A stretch of DNA of 14,379 nucleotides. Source: JBBTXL01 sp038062295. GTDB lineage: Bacteria; Patescibacteriota; Minisyncoccia; GWC2-36-17; WO2-46-25. Each line of letters starts with the position of its first letter. Position 1 is the first letter of the stretch. A program made the position numbers and the translations under genes. Shown here one piece after another: positions 1-6,199 of the stretch. The notes under the pieces were generated by a model, which searched no databases, was not told the DNA's origin, and saw only the letters and a list, made by a program, of their open reading frames with translations. The stretch lies in the NCBI GenBank assembly GCA_038062295.1, contig JBBTXL010000041.1, positions 1 through 14,379 of the forward strand, written 5' to 3'.

Positions 1-620
1 GTTGTTTCCAGCTCCGTCCGAAGTTTTTCTACAGCAGCGCCGCCATCACGTACCCGCACAGCATAGTTTGAAAAAATGGTTCCTGCCGCTGTTTGATCCT
101 CCCCATCCTCATCCGTAAAAACCTTTGCCTGCGCGAGCGAACGGAACGGATCGACGCTCTCCACGAGCGCACGGCCGGTATCCACGAATGAACGCACGGT
201 ATCGTCGAAAACCGTTTCCCCGTCCCCGAAAAGAGGAAGCGGAAGACGCGCAAGAAAAGATGGTTGTGCAGCGCTGCGCATGGTTTCGAAACTCTCGTAT
301 GCCTCATGCATTTCAAACAGCGCCCGCTCGGCATCAAATGCGAGCAATGCATCCTGCGCTGCGATAACACGCTCATACGCCCCGGCATCCAACATAACGG
401 CATGTGCAGCTCCAAAAAAGCCGCGGAATGCGGCCCCATAAAAAGAAGCACCTGAAATTCCGGCAAGAACAATGAGGGCCGCACCGGCCCGGAAAAAAAC
501 ACGCGAGTGGTCCAGTGTCCGCTGTTCTGCAGCCGCAAAGTAAACATTGCTCCCGCTGTGTTCCTGTGCCAGGTAAAACTGCGCGAATTCGCGCTCGGGT
601 ATGTCAGGCAAGCGTCGCAT
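1..620 (-). CDS. Partial membrane-anchored protein of unknown function (possibly DUF4012-like), N-terminal 206 residues
   Basis: The reading frame opens at an ATG (618-620) six bases after the stop of the upstream sugar transferase and stays open to the left edge, so only the N-terminal 206 residues are seen. A short polar N-terminus (about 1-43) is followed by one hydrophobic segment (about 44-66, AGAALIVLAGISGASFYGAA). An Ala/Glu/Asp/Phe-rich helical region follows (about 80-160), with a central LARLPLPLFGDG stretch. One membrane helix, then helices built around A-x-x-x-F spacing, then a Pro-containing turn loosely recalls the front of DUF4012 proteins, which often sit beside sugar transferases; this match is from memory and weak. 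Tight spacing implies co-transcription with the transferase. No Shine-Dalgarno is visible, so translational coupling is likely. A 172-codon frame at 29-547 on the same strand is its out-of-frame shadow. Confidence 0.6.
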   Translation of the reverse strand, partial: MRRLPDIPEREFAQFYLAQEHSGSNVYFAAAEQRTLDHSRVFFRAGAALIVLAGISGASFYGAAFRGFFGAAHAVMLDAGAYERVIAAQDALLAFDAERALFEMHEAYESFETMRSAAQPSFLARLPLPLFGDGETVFDDTVRSFVDTGRALVESVDPFRSLAQAKVFTDEDGEDQTAAGTIFSNYAVRVRDGGAAVEKLRTELET

Positions 621-626
621 GACCGA

Positions 627-2018
627 TCAGCATGCGGACCGGTCCCGGAACATCACCATGACCGTCCGTAAAAGAATTTTAATATCCAGCAGAAGCGACC
701 AGTTTTCAATATAATATGTGTCCAGTTTTACCTCTTCTTCAAACGGCAGATCGGACGATCCGGAGATCTGTGCCATGCCGGTCATGCCCGCTTTCACAAC
801 CAACAATTTTTTGTGGTGTCGCTCATACTGCGCCACTTCGTTGGGTTGATGCGGACGCGGACCCACTAAACTCATCTCCCCTTTCAGCACGTTCCATAAT
901 TGTGGAAATTCATCGATGCGCGTTTTGCGCAGAATACGCCCCACGCGCGTAATGCGCGGGTCATTTTTCATCTTCCACAACGGTCCCGCCTGCGCGCGGT
1001 CGTTTGCTCGGGCACGAAGCGAAAGATTCAGCGCGTGCGCGTTTTCTATCATAGAACGGAACTTATAGAGGTGAAACCGCCGGCCCTGCGTTACACGGTC
1101 CAACGCAACGAATACCGGGCCACGGGAGTCCGTTTTGACCATAAGTGCAACAATGCTGAAAAACGGAGCAAGCGCCACCAGTCCGATAAGCGACCCTGCA
1201 ATGTCCACTGAACGCTTCCACACTCTCCCCCAGCCATCGAGCTTGGAATGCCGAACCTGAATAAGCGGAACACCGCCAATAACATCGGTGCTGATATTAG
1301 TCGCGATGGTCTGGAACAGCGTCGGCACGAATAAAAATTGCAGGCTATGTTCCTGACAGAATTCAGCAAGTTCCGCCGCCGCTGATTCCTGAAAATTGCG
1401 CTGTGCCACAATAACCGTATCGATACGGGGATTGCCGATGGCCGCCTTCACCAGAGCAAAATCGAGTGATGGGATCTTTTTCACAATGCGGCATCCAAAG
1501 GCTGGGTTATTATTGAACGCGTCCGCAAGCGCTTGCGCTTCGCGGTCGTCGCCTATCATTAGCGCGCGCTGCAACCCGATACCGCGCGTGCGCGCGGCAT
1601 AACGCTCCGCAATGCGCAAAAGCCACCGCCCCGATGCAACAAATACCACCGCAAATACCCAGGTGGCAACAACAATAAAGCGGGAATCGAACCACTCGCG
1701 CTGGATGAAAATGTAGATGATCACCGCCATCATCGCGAAGGAAACCGACGCGACAACCTGAAAAAATTCCTCAAGCACGTTCCGCCGCTCCATCTTGTAC
1801 AAACCGGTCAGCGCAAACACCAAAAGCCAGGACGGGATGATAACCAAAAGAATGACGGCATATTTTTCAAGCGGGAGGTTTAGGTAAAACAGCACCGGCT
1901 TCCAGCCTGCGATAAGCGGGCTCGTGCGCAAAAAATATGCCGCAAGCCCCGCGCCAAATAACATGACAAAATCGAGTGGAACCAGCGCGACGGTGAACGA
2001 GAGAACGGACTTTTTCAT
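627..2018 (-). CDS. Undecaprenyl-phosphate sugar phosphotransferase (WbaP/CpsE-type polyprenyl glycosylphosphotransferase)
   Basis: This 463-aa integral membrane enzyme should transfer a sugar-1-phosphate from a UDP-sugar to undecaprenyl phosphate, the first step in building a lipid-linked exopolysaccharide or O-antigen-like repeat. The N-terminus has about four hydrophobic helices (8-30, 52-73, 86-107, 113-133). A Rossmann-like central domain follows (about 150-235, starting RALMIGDDREAQALADAF). The C-terminal catalytic domain (about 265-463) begins with the usual membrane hairpin helix (about 273-295). It carries the family signatures YKFRSM (318-323), NDPRITRVGRILRKTRIDEFPQLWN (split around 352-376) and MSLVGPRP (382-389). 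Length and domain order are typical of the long, polytopic PHPT class. The sugar specificity cannot be read from sequence. The start is set by a consensus promoter whose predicted transcription start is the A of the ATG. The next gene begins six bases after the stop. Confidence 0.93.
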   Translation of the reverse strand: MKKSVLSFTVALVPLDFVMLFGAGLAAYFLRTSPLIAGWKPVLFYLNLPLEKYAVILLVIIPSWLLVFALTGLYKMERRNVLEEFFQVVASVSFAMMAVIIYIFIQREWFDSRFIVVATWVFAVVFVASGRWLLRIAERYAARTRGIGLQRALMIGDDREAQALADAFNNNPAFGCRIVKKIPSLDFALVKAAIGNPRIDTVIVAQRNFQESAAAELAEFCQEHSLQFLFVPTLFQTIATNISTDVIGGVPLIQVRHSKLDGWGRVWKRSVDIAGSLIGLVALAPFFSIVALMVKTDSRGPVFVALDRVTQGRRFHLYKFRSMIENAHALNLSLRARANDRAQAGPLWKMKNDPRITRVGRILRKTRIDEFPQLWNVLKGEMSLVGPRPHQPNEVAQYERHHKKLLVVKAGMTGMAQISGSSDLPFEEEVKLDTYYIENWSLLLDIKILLRTVMVMFRDRSAC

Positions 2019-2053
2019 GCTACTATTATATAAAAAAACGCGGTATTTTTCAA
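2019..2053 (-). promoter_or_regulatory. Sigma70-type promoter of the sugar transferase gene, predicted leaderless
   Basis: On the minus strand a -35 TTGAAA (2053-2048), a 17-bp spacer and a perfect -10 TATAAT (2030-2025) are followed by six bases (AGTAGC) and the ATG at 2018. The usual +1 position, seven bases after the -10 box, is the A of the ATG itself. There is no room for a Shine-Dalgarno site, so the mRNA should be leaderless. Confidence 0.85.
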
Positions 2054-2061
2054 GAACACGC

Positions 2062-2096
2062 TTGACTTTTTATTCTGATATGCTACACATAACTAT
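2062..2096 (+). promoter_or_regulatory. Promoter of the 65-codon gene, divergent from the sugar transferase promoter
   Basis: A -35 TTGACT (2062-2067) and an extended -10 TGC-TACACA (2081-2089) are separated by 16 bp. Transcription should start near 2096, giving an untranslated leader of about 55 nt before the ATG at 2152. The -35 boxes of the two divergent promoters are only eight bases apart. Confidence 0.6.
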
Positions 2097-2151
2097 GGAA
2101 TCATAATGCCTAGATGTAACTAAATTAGTCCTTTGGAAGGGGGTGAAGACA

Positions 2152-2349
2152 ATGAAAGATGGGGTCGGCGTGGGAGAAGCCACTCATGTAAAATTACGGA
2201 GTGGTGAAATAGAGAAAATTGTCTCCAAGTGGGGTATTGATGAACGAGGCCACTTCGCAAAGCCGTCCGAAGGTGGATTCGGGGTTGTGACCGAAAGCGG
2301 CAAACGAGTGGGTATGTGGGATGCTCATTCGTATCTCCGTGAAGACTGA
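2152..2349 (+). CDS. Small orphan protein, 65 aa, unknown function
   Basis: I do not recognise this protein. It is soluble, rich in Gly, Lys and Glu, and has no membrane segment or cysteine. The C-terminal half reads GGFGVVTESGKRVGMWDAHS (positions 40-59), a pattern suggesting two beta strands joined by a Gly-rich turn. The gene is well supported by its signals: a divergent promoter upstream, a Shine-Dalgarno-like AGGGGGTG at 2138-2145 six bases before the ATG, and a strong intrinsic terminator 21 bases after the stop. A GTG in the same frame at 2143 lies inside the ribosome-binding site, so the ATG at 2152 is the preferred start. It is one of only two plus-strand genes and forms a single-gene transcription unit. 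No function can be inferred from its neighbours, the sugar transferase and the RNase P RNA. Confidence 0.75.
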   Translation: MKDGVGVGEATHVKLRSGEIEKIVSKWGIDERGHFAKPSEGGFGVVTESGKRVGMWDAHSYLRED

Positions 2350-2370
2350 GCGAACATACAAAGTCCGTCA

Positions 2371-2409
2371 ACGGGGCACAGGAGAAATCTTGTGCCCCGT
2401 TTTATTTTC
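2371..2409 (+). terminator. Intrinsic terminator of the 65-codon gene
   Basis: A perfect 10-bp stem, ACGGGGCACA (2371-2380) with TGTGCCCCGT (2391-2400), has a 10-base loop and runs straight into TTTATTTTC. It is GC-rich and U-tailed, as expected of a Rho-independent terminator. Confidence 0.9.
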
Positions 2410-2470
2410 TGGAGGCGGGAGAACTGCACGGTTTTTACAATTCCGGCCAGCAATCTCTGCTGAGTAAGTA

Positions 2471-2505
2471 CGCGCAAAAGAAAAAGCGTGGTACGGATAC
2501 CACGC
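2471..2505 (-). terminator. Intrinsic terminator of the RNase P RNA gene
   Basis: On the minus strand an 8-bp stem, GCGTGGTA / TACCACGC (2505-2486), with the tetraloop TCCG is followed by TTTTTCTTTT. It lies immediately after the 3' strand of the RNase P P1 helix, leaving essentially no spacer. Confidence 0.88.
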
Positions 2506-2553
2506 AAAATGCCCATGCGGAGCAAACCAAGATGCTTATAAGCCGGATTCTGT

Positions 2554-2570
2554 GGTCGCCAAAGGCGACC
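2554..2570 (-). repeat. 17-nt perfect hairpin inside rnpB between P2 and the ACAGAA of J2/4
   Basis: GGTCGCC / GGCGACC with a three-base loop sits directly between the 3' strand of P2 (2571-2577) and the conserved ACAGAA joining segment. In the E. coli RNA I recall only about four bases at this point, so this looks like an added hairpin. Confidence 0.7.
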
Positions 2571-2690
2571 GGCAATCATTTCTCTTGGCATGACATTACT
2601 GCCACGCTCGTGCGACTACCTTACTCCGCCGTCTTGCAAGCAAGGGCGGAATAAATCTGTCTTGCACCCCGCAAGGATTTAGCCGTTTCA

Positions 2691-2710
2691 CCCTTCGACT
2701 TCGCTCAGGG
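2691..2710. repeat. Dispersed 20-bp hairpin repeat inside rnpB
   Basis: The 20-mer CCCTTCGACTTCGCTCAGGG has imperfect dyad symmetry (CCCT...AGGG ends). I recognise it as a short repeat scattered through the genomes of several unrelated bacterial phyla. Here it lies in a variable part of RNase P RNA, just before the GTGAAACGGCTAAAT segment. Confidence 0.6.
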
Positions 2711-2840
2711 TAAACCCCGAACTTATATGAAGGTTCGCCCCACTTCGCATAAAGCTCCGCGGGGCGCCTTGTGCCTTTCGACACACGGCGTCTCTGTTCG
2801 CACCTCTAAGGTCACCCTCGACGGCTGTTAGCCGCTACGT

Positions 2841-2860
2841 TGTCCGCCAGCTGGCGGACA
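2841..2860. repeat. Perfect 20-bp palindrome inside rnpB
   Basis: TGTCCGCCAGCTGGCGGACA is a perfect palindrome immediately after the GAGGAAAGTCCGGACTCC core. Its sequence resembles a short intergenic palindrome I recall from CPR genomes. In the RNA it would form a self-contained hairpin. Confidence 0.65.
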
Positions 2861-2942
2861 GGAGTCCGGACTTTCCTCTCCATTAAAAAATAGAGCGATT
2901 GCCCGGCATCTTGGTTTGCTCCGTATGGGTATTTTCAATGGA

Positions 2943-2978
2943 CAAAAATAGAATACTGTGTTCTGTACTAACTGTCAA
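2943..2978 (-). promoter_or_regulatory. Consensus promoter of the RNase P RNA gene
   Basis: On the minus strand a perfect -35 TTGACA (2978-2973), a 17-bp spacer and a -10 TATTCT (2955-2950) predict a start near G2943. That is about eight bases before the P1 helix begins. The -35 box lies within the last codons of rnhA, so rnpB can be made independently of the operon upstream. Confidence 0.88.
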
Positions 2979-3384
2979 GCGCTTCGTTGAGCGCGCGGTC
3001 GGCTCTAGTGTTTTGCGCGCGCGGGATATGCATGAATGAAACCGTACCAAAGTCGGTGCGTAGGTTCCACACCTCAATAAATAACTGCTGGATGTGCGGC
3101 GTGGAAAGTTTATACTTCCCCGCGAGCTGGCGTGCGGCAAGCTCCGAATCCATGCGCATCTCCACATCCATTTTTTTCGCCGCTTCCTTGCCGTAGAGCT
3201 GTTTTGCTTTTTTGAGCGCAAAAATGATGGCCTTGTACTCGGCTTCGTTGTTCGTGCCGTCTTCCACCCGCTCGCCGTAGGTTTTTAGAATATTCCCTTC
3301 GGCATCGGCAAACACCACCCCAATTGCCGAGGGTCCAGGATTCCCGCGCGAGCCACCGTCGGTATATGTAATAAGTTTATTCAT
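2968..3384 (-). CDS. rnhA: Ribonuclease HI
   Basis: This 138-aa enzyme should cleave the RNA strand of RNA-DNA hybrids, such as Okazaki primers and R-loops. The RNase H fold is clear: TYTDGGSRGNPGPSAIG at the N-terminus, NNEAEYKAI (45-53), MDSELAARQLAGKYK (78-92) and the C-terminal NTRADRALNEALD (125-137). The four metal-binding acidic residues are D9, E47, D79 and D129, all present. Length is close to the compact bacterial and archaeal-like forms, without an extra hybrid-binding domain. The start is fixed by a four-base ATGA overlap with the recJ stop (ATG 3384-3382, TGA 3383-3381), so translation is coupled. An in-frame ATG at 3435 would give an unnatural extension inside recJ. It is the last protein gene of the pgk-pilT-recJ-rnhA run, and its 3' end contains the rnpB promoter. 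Confidence 0.93.
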   Translation of the reverse strand: MNKLITYTDGGSRGNPGPSAIGVVFADAEGNILKTYGERVEDGTNNEAEYKAIIFALKKAKQLYGKEAAKKMDVEMRMDSELAARQLAGKYKLSTPHIQQLFIEVWNLRTDFGTVSFMHIPRAQNTRADRALNEALDS

Positions 3385-5180
3385 ACCGGTCGCAAGTCTT
3401 TTACCTTCAACTGCAGTTCCCGCGTACCGTTCCACTCGTTCGCTTCCAGTTCGAACACGATATCAACTTTTTCTCCTTTTTCGCAATGGCGCATACCGTT
3501 TTCGGAAAGCCCGAACCCGATGCCGTGCAGTAGTTTCAGGGTGCCGTTTTTCAAAGGCGCGCGGAGCGTTATTTTCAAATGATCCTCCTTTTTACCGACC
3601 GAACGCGCAGAATATACTTCGCACCCGCGCATGAGAAACACCGGCTTGCGGTTCCCTTCCCCGAACGGTTCAAATCGCAGCAGCCAATCAAACAGCTCCC
3701 AGGAAATTTCATCCGGCGTGATCTCCGCGTCCACCGCCGTGATCGGTTGCAACACATTCCCGGCAAGCTTTTTACTACCGTACGCCGTCAACAGTTCTTT
3801 GAGCGCAGCGGCTTTTTCCGGCACGAGCGAAAACCCACCCGCCATCGGGTGTCCGCCGAGGTCTAACAACAGCTCCGGGTCCTGCTTTTGGCAAAACTGC
3901 ATCGCCTCCACGACATGGAACTCGCCGATGCCGCGGCAGGAGCCCTTCAAGTGATCGTTCGTTCTGCCGTACACGAACGATGGCCTGCCATATCGCTCGG
4001 TCAGGCGCCCCGACACCAACCCGACGACACCCGCCGGCCATTCGTCCTTGCCAAGCACCAGCACTGCCGGGAAAACACCCTCGCGCGCGGTTTCCTCGGC
4101 TATCATGGTTTCCGCTTCCTTGAGGATCTTGTCCACGGCGCGGCGGCGTTCGTTGTTCAAGCCCTCCACTGTTTGCGCAAGCTGTTCCGCTTCTGTTTCG
4201 TCTTCGGAAACCAAAAGATTGAATGAGGTTGTCGCGTGACCCATGCGCGATGTTGCATTGATGCGCGGTGCAAGCGAGAACGCAATGGTTTCGGATGTGA
4301 TGGGAGCTTTGCCCGAACCGTCCCTTTTGGGAAGCCCGCGCGCGCGGCCGTTTTCAAGCGCCAAAAGCTTGCGCAAGCCGAGGCGCTGGGTTTTGGCAAG
4401 CACAATAAGCCCGTATTTTACGAGTGTCCGGTTCTCACCCACGAGCGGAACCATATCGGCAACGGAGCCGATCGCAACGATATCCAAAAGCCACTTTTCA
4501 AACCCGTCCCGGATACCACACGCGCGCGCATCGTCCGAGGCAAGCAGCGCACACGCGAGTTTGAACGCGACGCCGGTCGCGCACAAGTATTTAAACGGAT
4601 ACTGCTCGTCGGGATGTTTGGGATTCAAGATCGCGTACGCGGGAGGCGGCACCTCCGGCACCAGGTGATGATCAACGACGATCACATCGATCCCCTGTGT
4701 GCGCGCATATGCGATCTCTTCCGTGTCGGTGATACCGCAATCGACGGTAATGATCATGCGCGCGCCGCCCGCCATGACGCGCTCAAGCGCGGCACGGTTG
4801 AGGCCGTACCCTTCATGAAAACGGTCCGGAATATACACATCCGCATCGGCGCCAAGCGCCGATAACGCCCCCATAAGCACCACCGACCCCGAAACCCCGT
4901 CCGCATCGTAGTCGCCATATATGGTGATCTTTTCTTTGTTCCGAACGGCGCGCAGGATCCGCTCCACTGCTTTTTCCATATCAATGAAAAGGTATGGGTC
5001 GTGAATGTCGTGCGCGTACTCGGCGCCGAAAAATTCATCAATGGCGTCCTGCGTGCGAACACCCCGATGATACAAAAGCTCCGCGATGGGTCGCGGATAT
5101 TCAGGAAACTGGGCGGTGAACGCGGGAGGCGCGGCTTCGGCGCTGTTCCATTTTCGTTCGCGGGCAGAAGGCGCAGCCAT
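3381..5180 (-). CDS. recJ: Single-stranded-DNA-specific 5'-3' exonuclease RecJ
   Basis: This 599-aa DHH-superfamily nuclease degrades single-stranded DNA 5' to 3' in recombinational, base-excision and mismatch repair. The DHH catalytic half shows YGDYDADG (88-95; D90, D92, D94), TVDCGI (145-150, D147), VVDHH (168-172) and GSVADMVPL (238-246). The DHHA1 half carries the signature LGGHPMAGGFS (441-451). A C-terminal OB-fold region (about 480-599) includes ITLRAPLKNGTLKL and ends ELQLKVKDLRPV. Length is typical of RecJ. I chose the ATG at 5180, 11 bases after the pilT stop, because the 56 codons upstream in the same frame are low-complexity and lie inside pilT. The ribosome-binding site is weak. 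It overlaps rnhA by four bases. Placement next to RNase HI suggests a shared role in removing replication or repair intermediates. Confidence 0.95.
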   Translation of the reverse strand: MAAPSARERKWNSAEAAPPAFTAQFPEYPRPIAELLYHRGVRTQDAIDEFFGAEYAHDIHDPYLFIDMEKAVERILRAVRNKEKITIYGDYDADGVSGSVVLMGALSALGADADVYIPDRFHEGYGLNRAALERVMAGGARMIITVDCGITDTEEIAYARTQGIDVIVVDHHLVPEVPPPAYAILNPKHPDEQYPFKYLCATGVAFKLACALLASDDARACGIRDGFEKWLLDIVAIGSVADMVPLVGENRTLVKYGLIVLAKTQRLGLRKLLALENGRARGLPKRDGSGKAPITSETIAFSLAPRINATSRMGHATTSFNLLVSEDETEAEQLAQTVEGLNNERRRAVDKILKEAETMIAEETAREGVFPAVLVLGKDEWPAGVVGLVSGRLTERYGRPSFVYGRTNDHLKGSCRGIGEFHVVEAMQFCQKQDPELLLDLGGHPMAGGFSLVPEKAAALKELLTAYGSKKLAGNVLQPITAVDAEITPDEISWELFDWLLRFEPFGEGNRKPVFLMRGCEVYSARSVGKKEDHLKITLRAPLKNGTLKLLHGIGFGLSENGMRHCEKGEKVDIVFELEANEWNGTRELQLKVKDLRPV

Positions 5181-5191
5181 AGAGGTGTGAT

Positions 5192-6199
5192 CTAAAGGAT
5201 CATTCCTTTCTCCCGTAATCCATTCTTGGACTGTTCCATGGTCGTCATCCCGTCTTTGGCGCCGATCTGCATGGCGGAAAAAATGCTCGCCAGCCGGTTC
5301 TCGCGGATCAGACTTGAAATTGCGCTGTTGTTGACCATGATCTCCCACGAGGCGATCCGCTGTCCTCCGCCTTTGCGCGGCAGCAGTTCGCGTGACACCG
5401 CGGCAACCAGGATATTGGCCAACTGGTTTAAGATCTGATGCAATTGGTTGGGCGGAAAAATATTTACGATGCGCTCGATCGCCTCCACCGTTGACGCGCT
5501 GTGGATGGTGCCGAACACCAGGTGCCCCGTTTCGGCGGCCGTGAGCGCCGTCGCGATGGTTTCCAGGTCGCGCATTTCGCCGACCATGATAATGTCGGGG
5601 TCCTGGCGGAACGCGGCTTTCAGCGCATCGGAAAACGAATGGCTGTCCAGACCGATCTGCCGCTGCTCAATGATAGCCATTTTGCGGGGATACACAAACT
5701 CGATAGGGTCCTCGATCGTAATAACGTGCGAGCGCCGCTCCTGGTTGATCATGTTAATGATGGACGCAATCACGGACGACTTACCCGATGCGGTGGAACC
5801 CGTCAACAGCACCAGTCCTTTTTTGAGCTGGGCAAACTTGTATACGGTCGGATGGAAGTTCAAGAACTCCGGCGTCGGAATGGCGTTGGACACGACGCGG
5901 ATGGAAAGTGCGAATGCGCCCTGCTGCAAATGGATGTTGGTGCGGAACCTGCTCCCCTCAAAGGAGTAAATGATATCAAGCTCCCGCCCCTGCGCCACGC
6001 GATCGCGCGCCTCTTCGGTGGGAATGATGGAAAATACGAACTCCGCCAACGCCTGCGCGTCCACATCCTCGCGCGCGATCACATCAAGCACCCCTTCCGT
6101 TTTCGCAACGGCCTGCTGCCCGGCAATCAGATAAATATCCGACGCCTTTCTGCTTACCGCAACGCGGATATAATTATTGATGATATCAATGGGTTCCAT
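5192..6199 (-). CDS. pilT: Type IV pilus retraction ATPase PilT
   Basis: This 335-aa hexameric secretion ATPase should power pilus retraction (twitching, adhesion or DNA uptake) from the cytoplasmic face of the membrane. An N-terminal PAS-like domain (about 1-110, with SDIYLIAG and SRFRTNIHLQQG) precedes the ATPase core. Motifs seen are the Walker A GSTASGKSS (134-142), the Asp box VITIEDPIEF (159-168), Walker B PDIIMVGEMRD (201-211) and the His box GHLVFGTIHS (225-234). The C-terminus retains FSAMQIGAKDGMTTMEQ (307-323). Walker A reads STASGKSS rather than the usual PTGSGKST, a mild deviation that keeps the catalytic Lys. The start overlaps the end of pgk by 14 bases, so it is translated from the pgk mRNA. 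PilU is an alternative name, but nothing here distinguishes it. No other pilus gene is in the window. Confidence 0.93.
   Translation of the reverse strand: MEPIDIINNYIRVAVSRKASDIYLIAGQQAVAKTEGVLDVIAREDVDAQALAEFVFSIIPTEEARDRVAQGRELDIIYSFEGSRFRTNIHLQQGAFALSIRVVSNAIPTPEFLNFHPTVYKFAQLKKGLVLLTGSTASGKSSVIASIINMINQERRSHVITIEDPIEFVYPRKMAIIEQRQIGLDSHSFSDALKAAFRQDPDIIMVGEMRDLETIATALTAAETGHLVFGTIHSASTVEAIERIVNIFPPNQLHQILNQLANILVAAVSRELLPRKGGGQRIASWEIMVNNSAISSLIRENRLASIFSAMQIGAKDGMTTMEQSKNGLREKGMIL

Larger units (their letters stand above)
2506..2935 (-). ncRNA. rnpB: RNase P RNA (type A-like), with long P1 and palindromic insertions
   Basis: This is the catalytic RNA of ribonuclease P, which matures tRNA 5' ends. 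The minus strand carries the universal 5' signature GAGGAAAGTCCGGACTCC (2878-2861) and the 3' signature ACAGAATCCGGCTTATA (2553-2537). These pair to form P4, with the conserved bulged U retained. P2 pairs GGCAATC (2903-2897) with GATTGCC (2577-2571). P3 is a short hairpin, CTCTAT/ATGGAG (2895-2878). P1 is exceptionally long: 2935-2906 pairs with 2535-2506 at 28 of 30 positions. Hairpins lie at 2841-2860, 2691-2710 and 2554-2570, where I expect none or shorter ones. The 430-nt size is normal to slightly large. A consensus promoter overlaps the end of rnhA and a terminator abuts the 3' end. The expected GGU tRNA-CCA-binding motif after GCAAGAC was not found. Confidence 0.95.

Noticed and set aside
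29..547. A 172-codon minus-strand frame at the left edge
   Set aside because: It is out of frame with a longer open frame (1-620) that starts six bases after the upstream stop and has more protein-like composition with a membrane helix.
2596..2784. Short open frames across 2325-2784 on the minus strand
   Set aside because: They fall within or beside the RNase P RNA gene, whose conserved core sequences and helices explain the region.
5181..5348. N-terminal extension of recJ by 56 codons
   Set aside because: The extension overlaps the pilT 3' end, is low-complexity and charged, and RecJ homology begins after the ATG at 5180.
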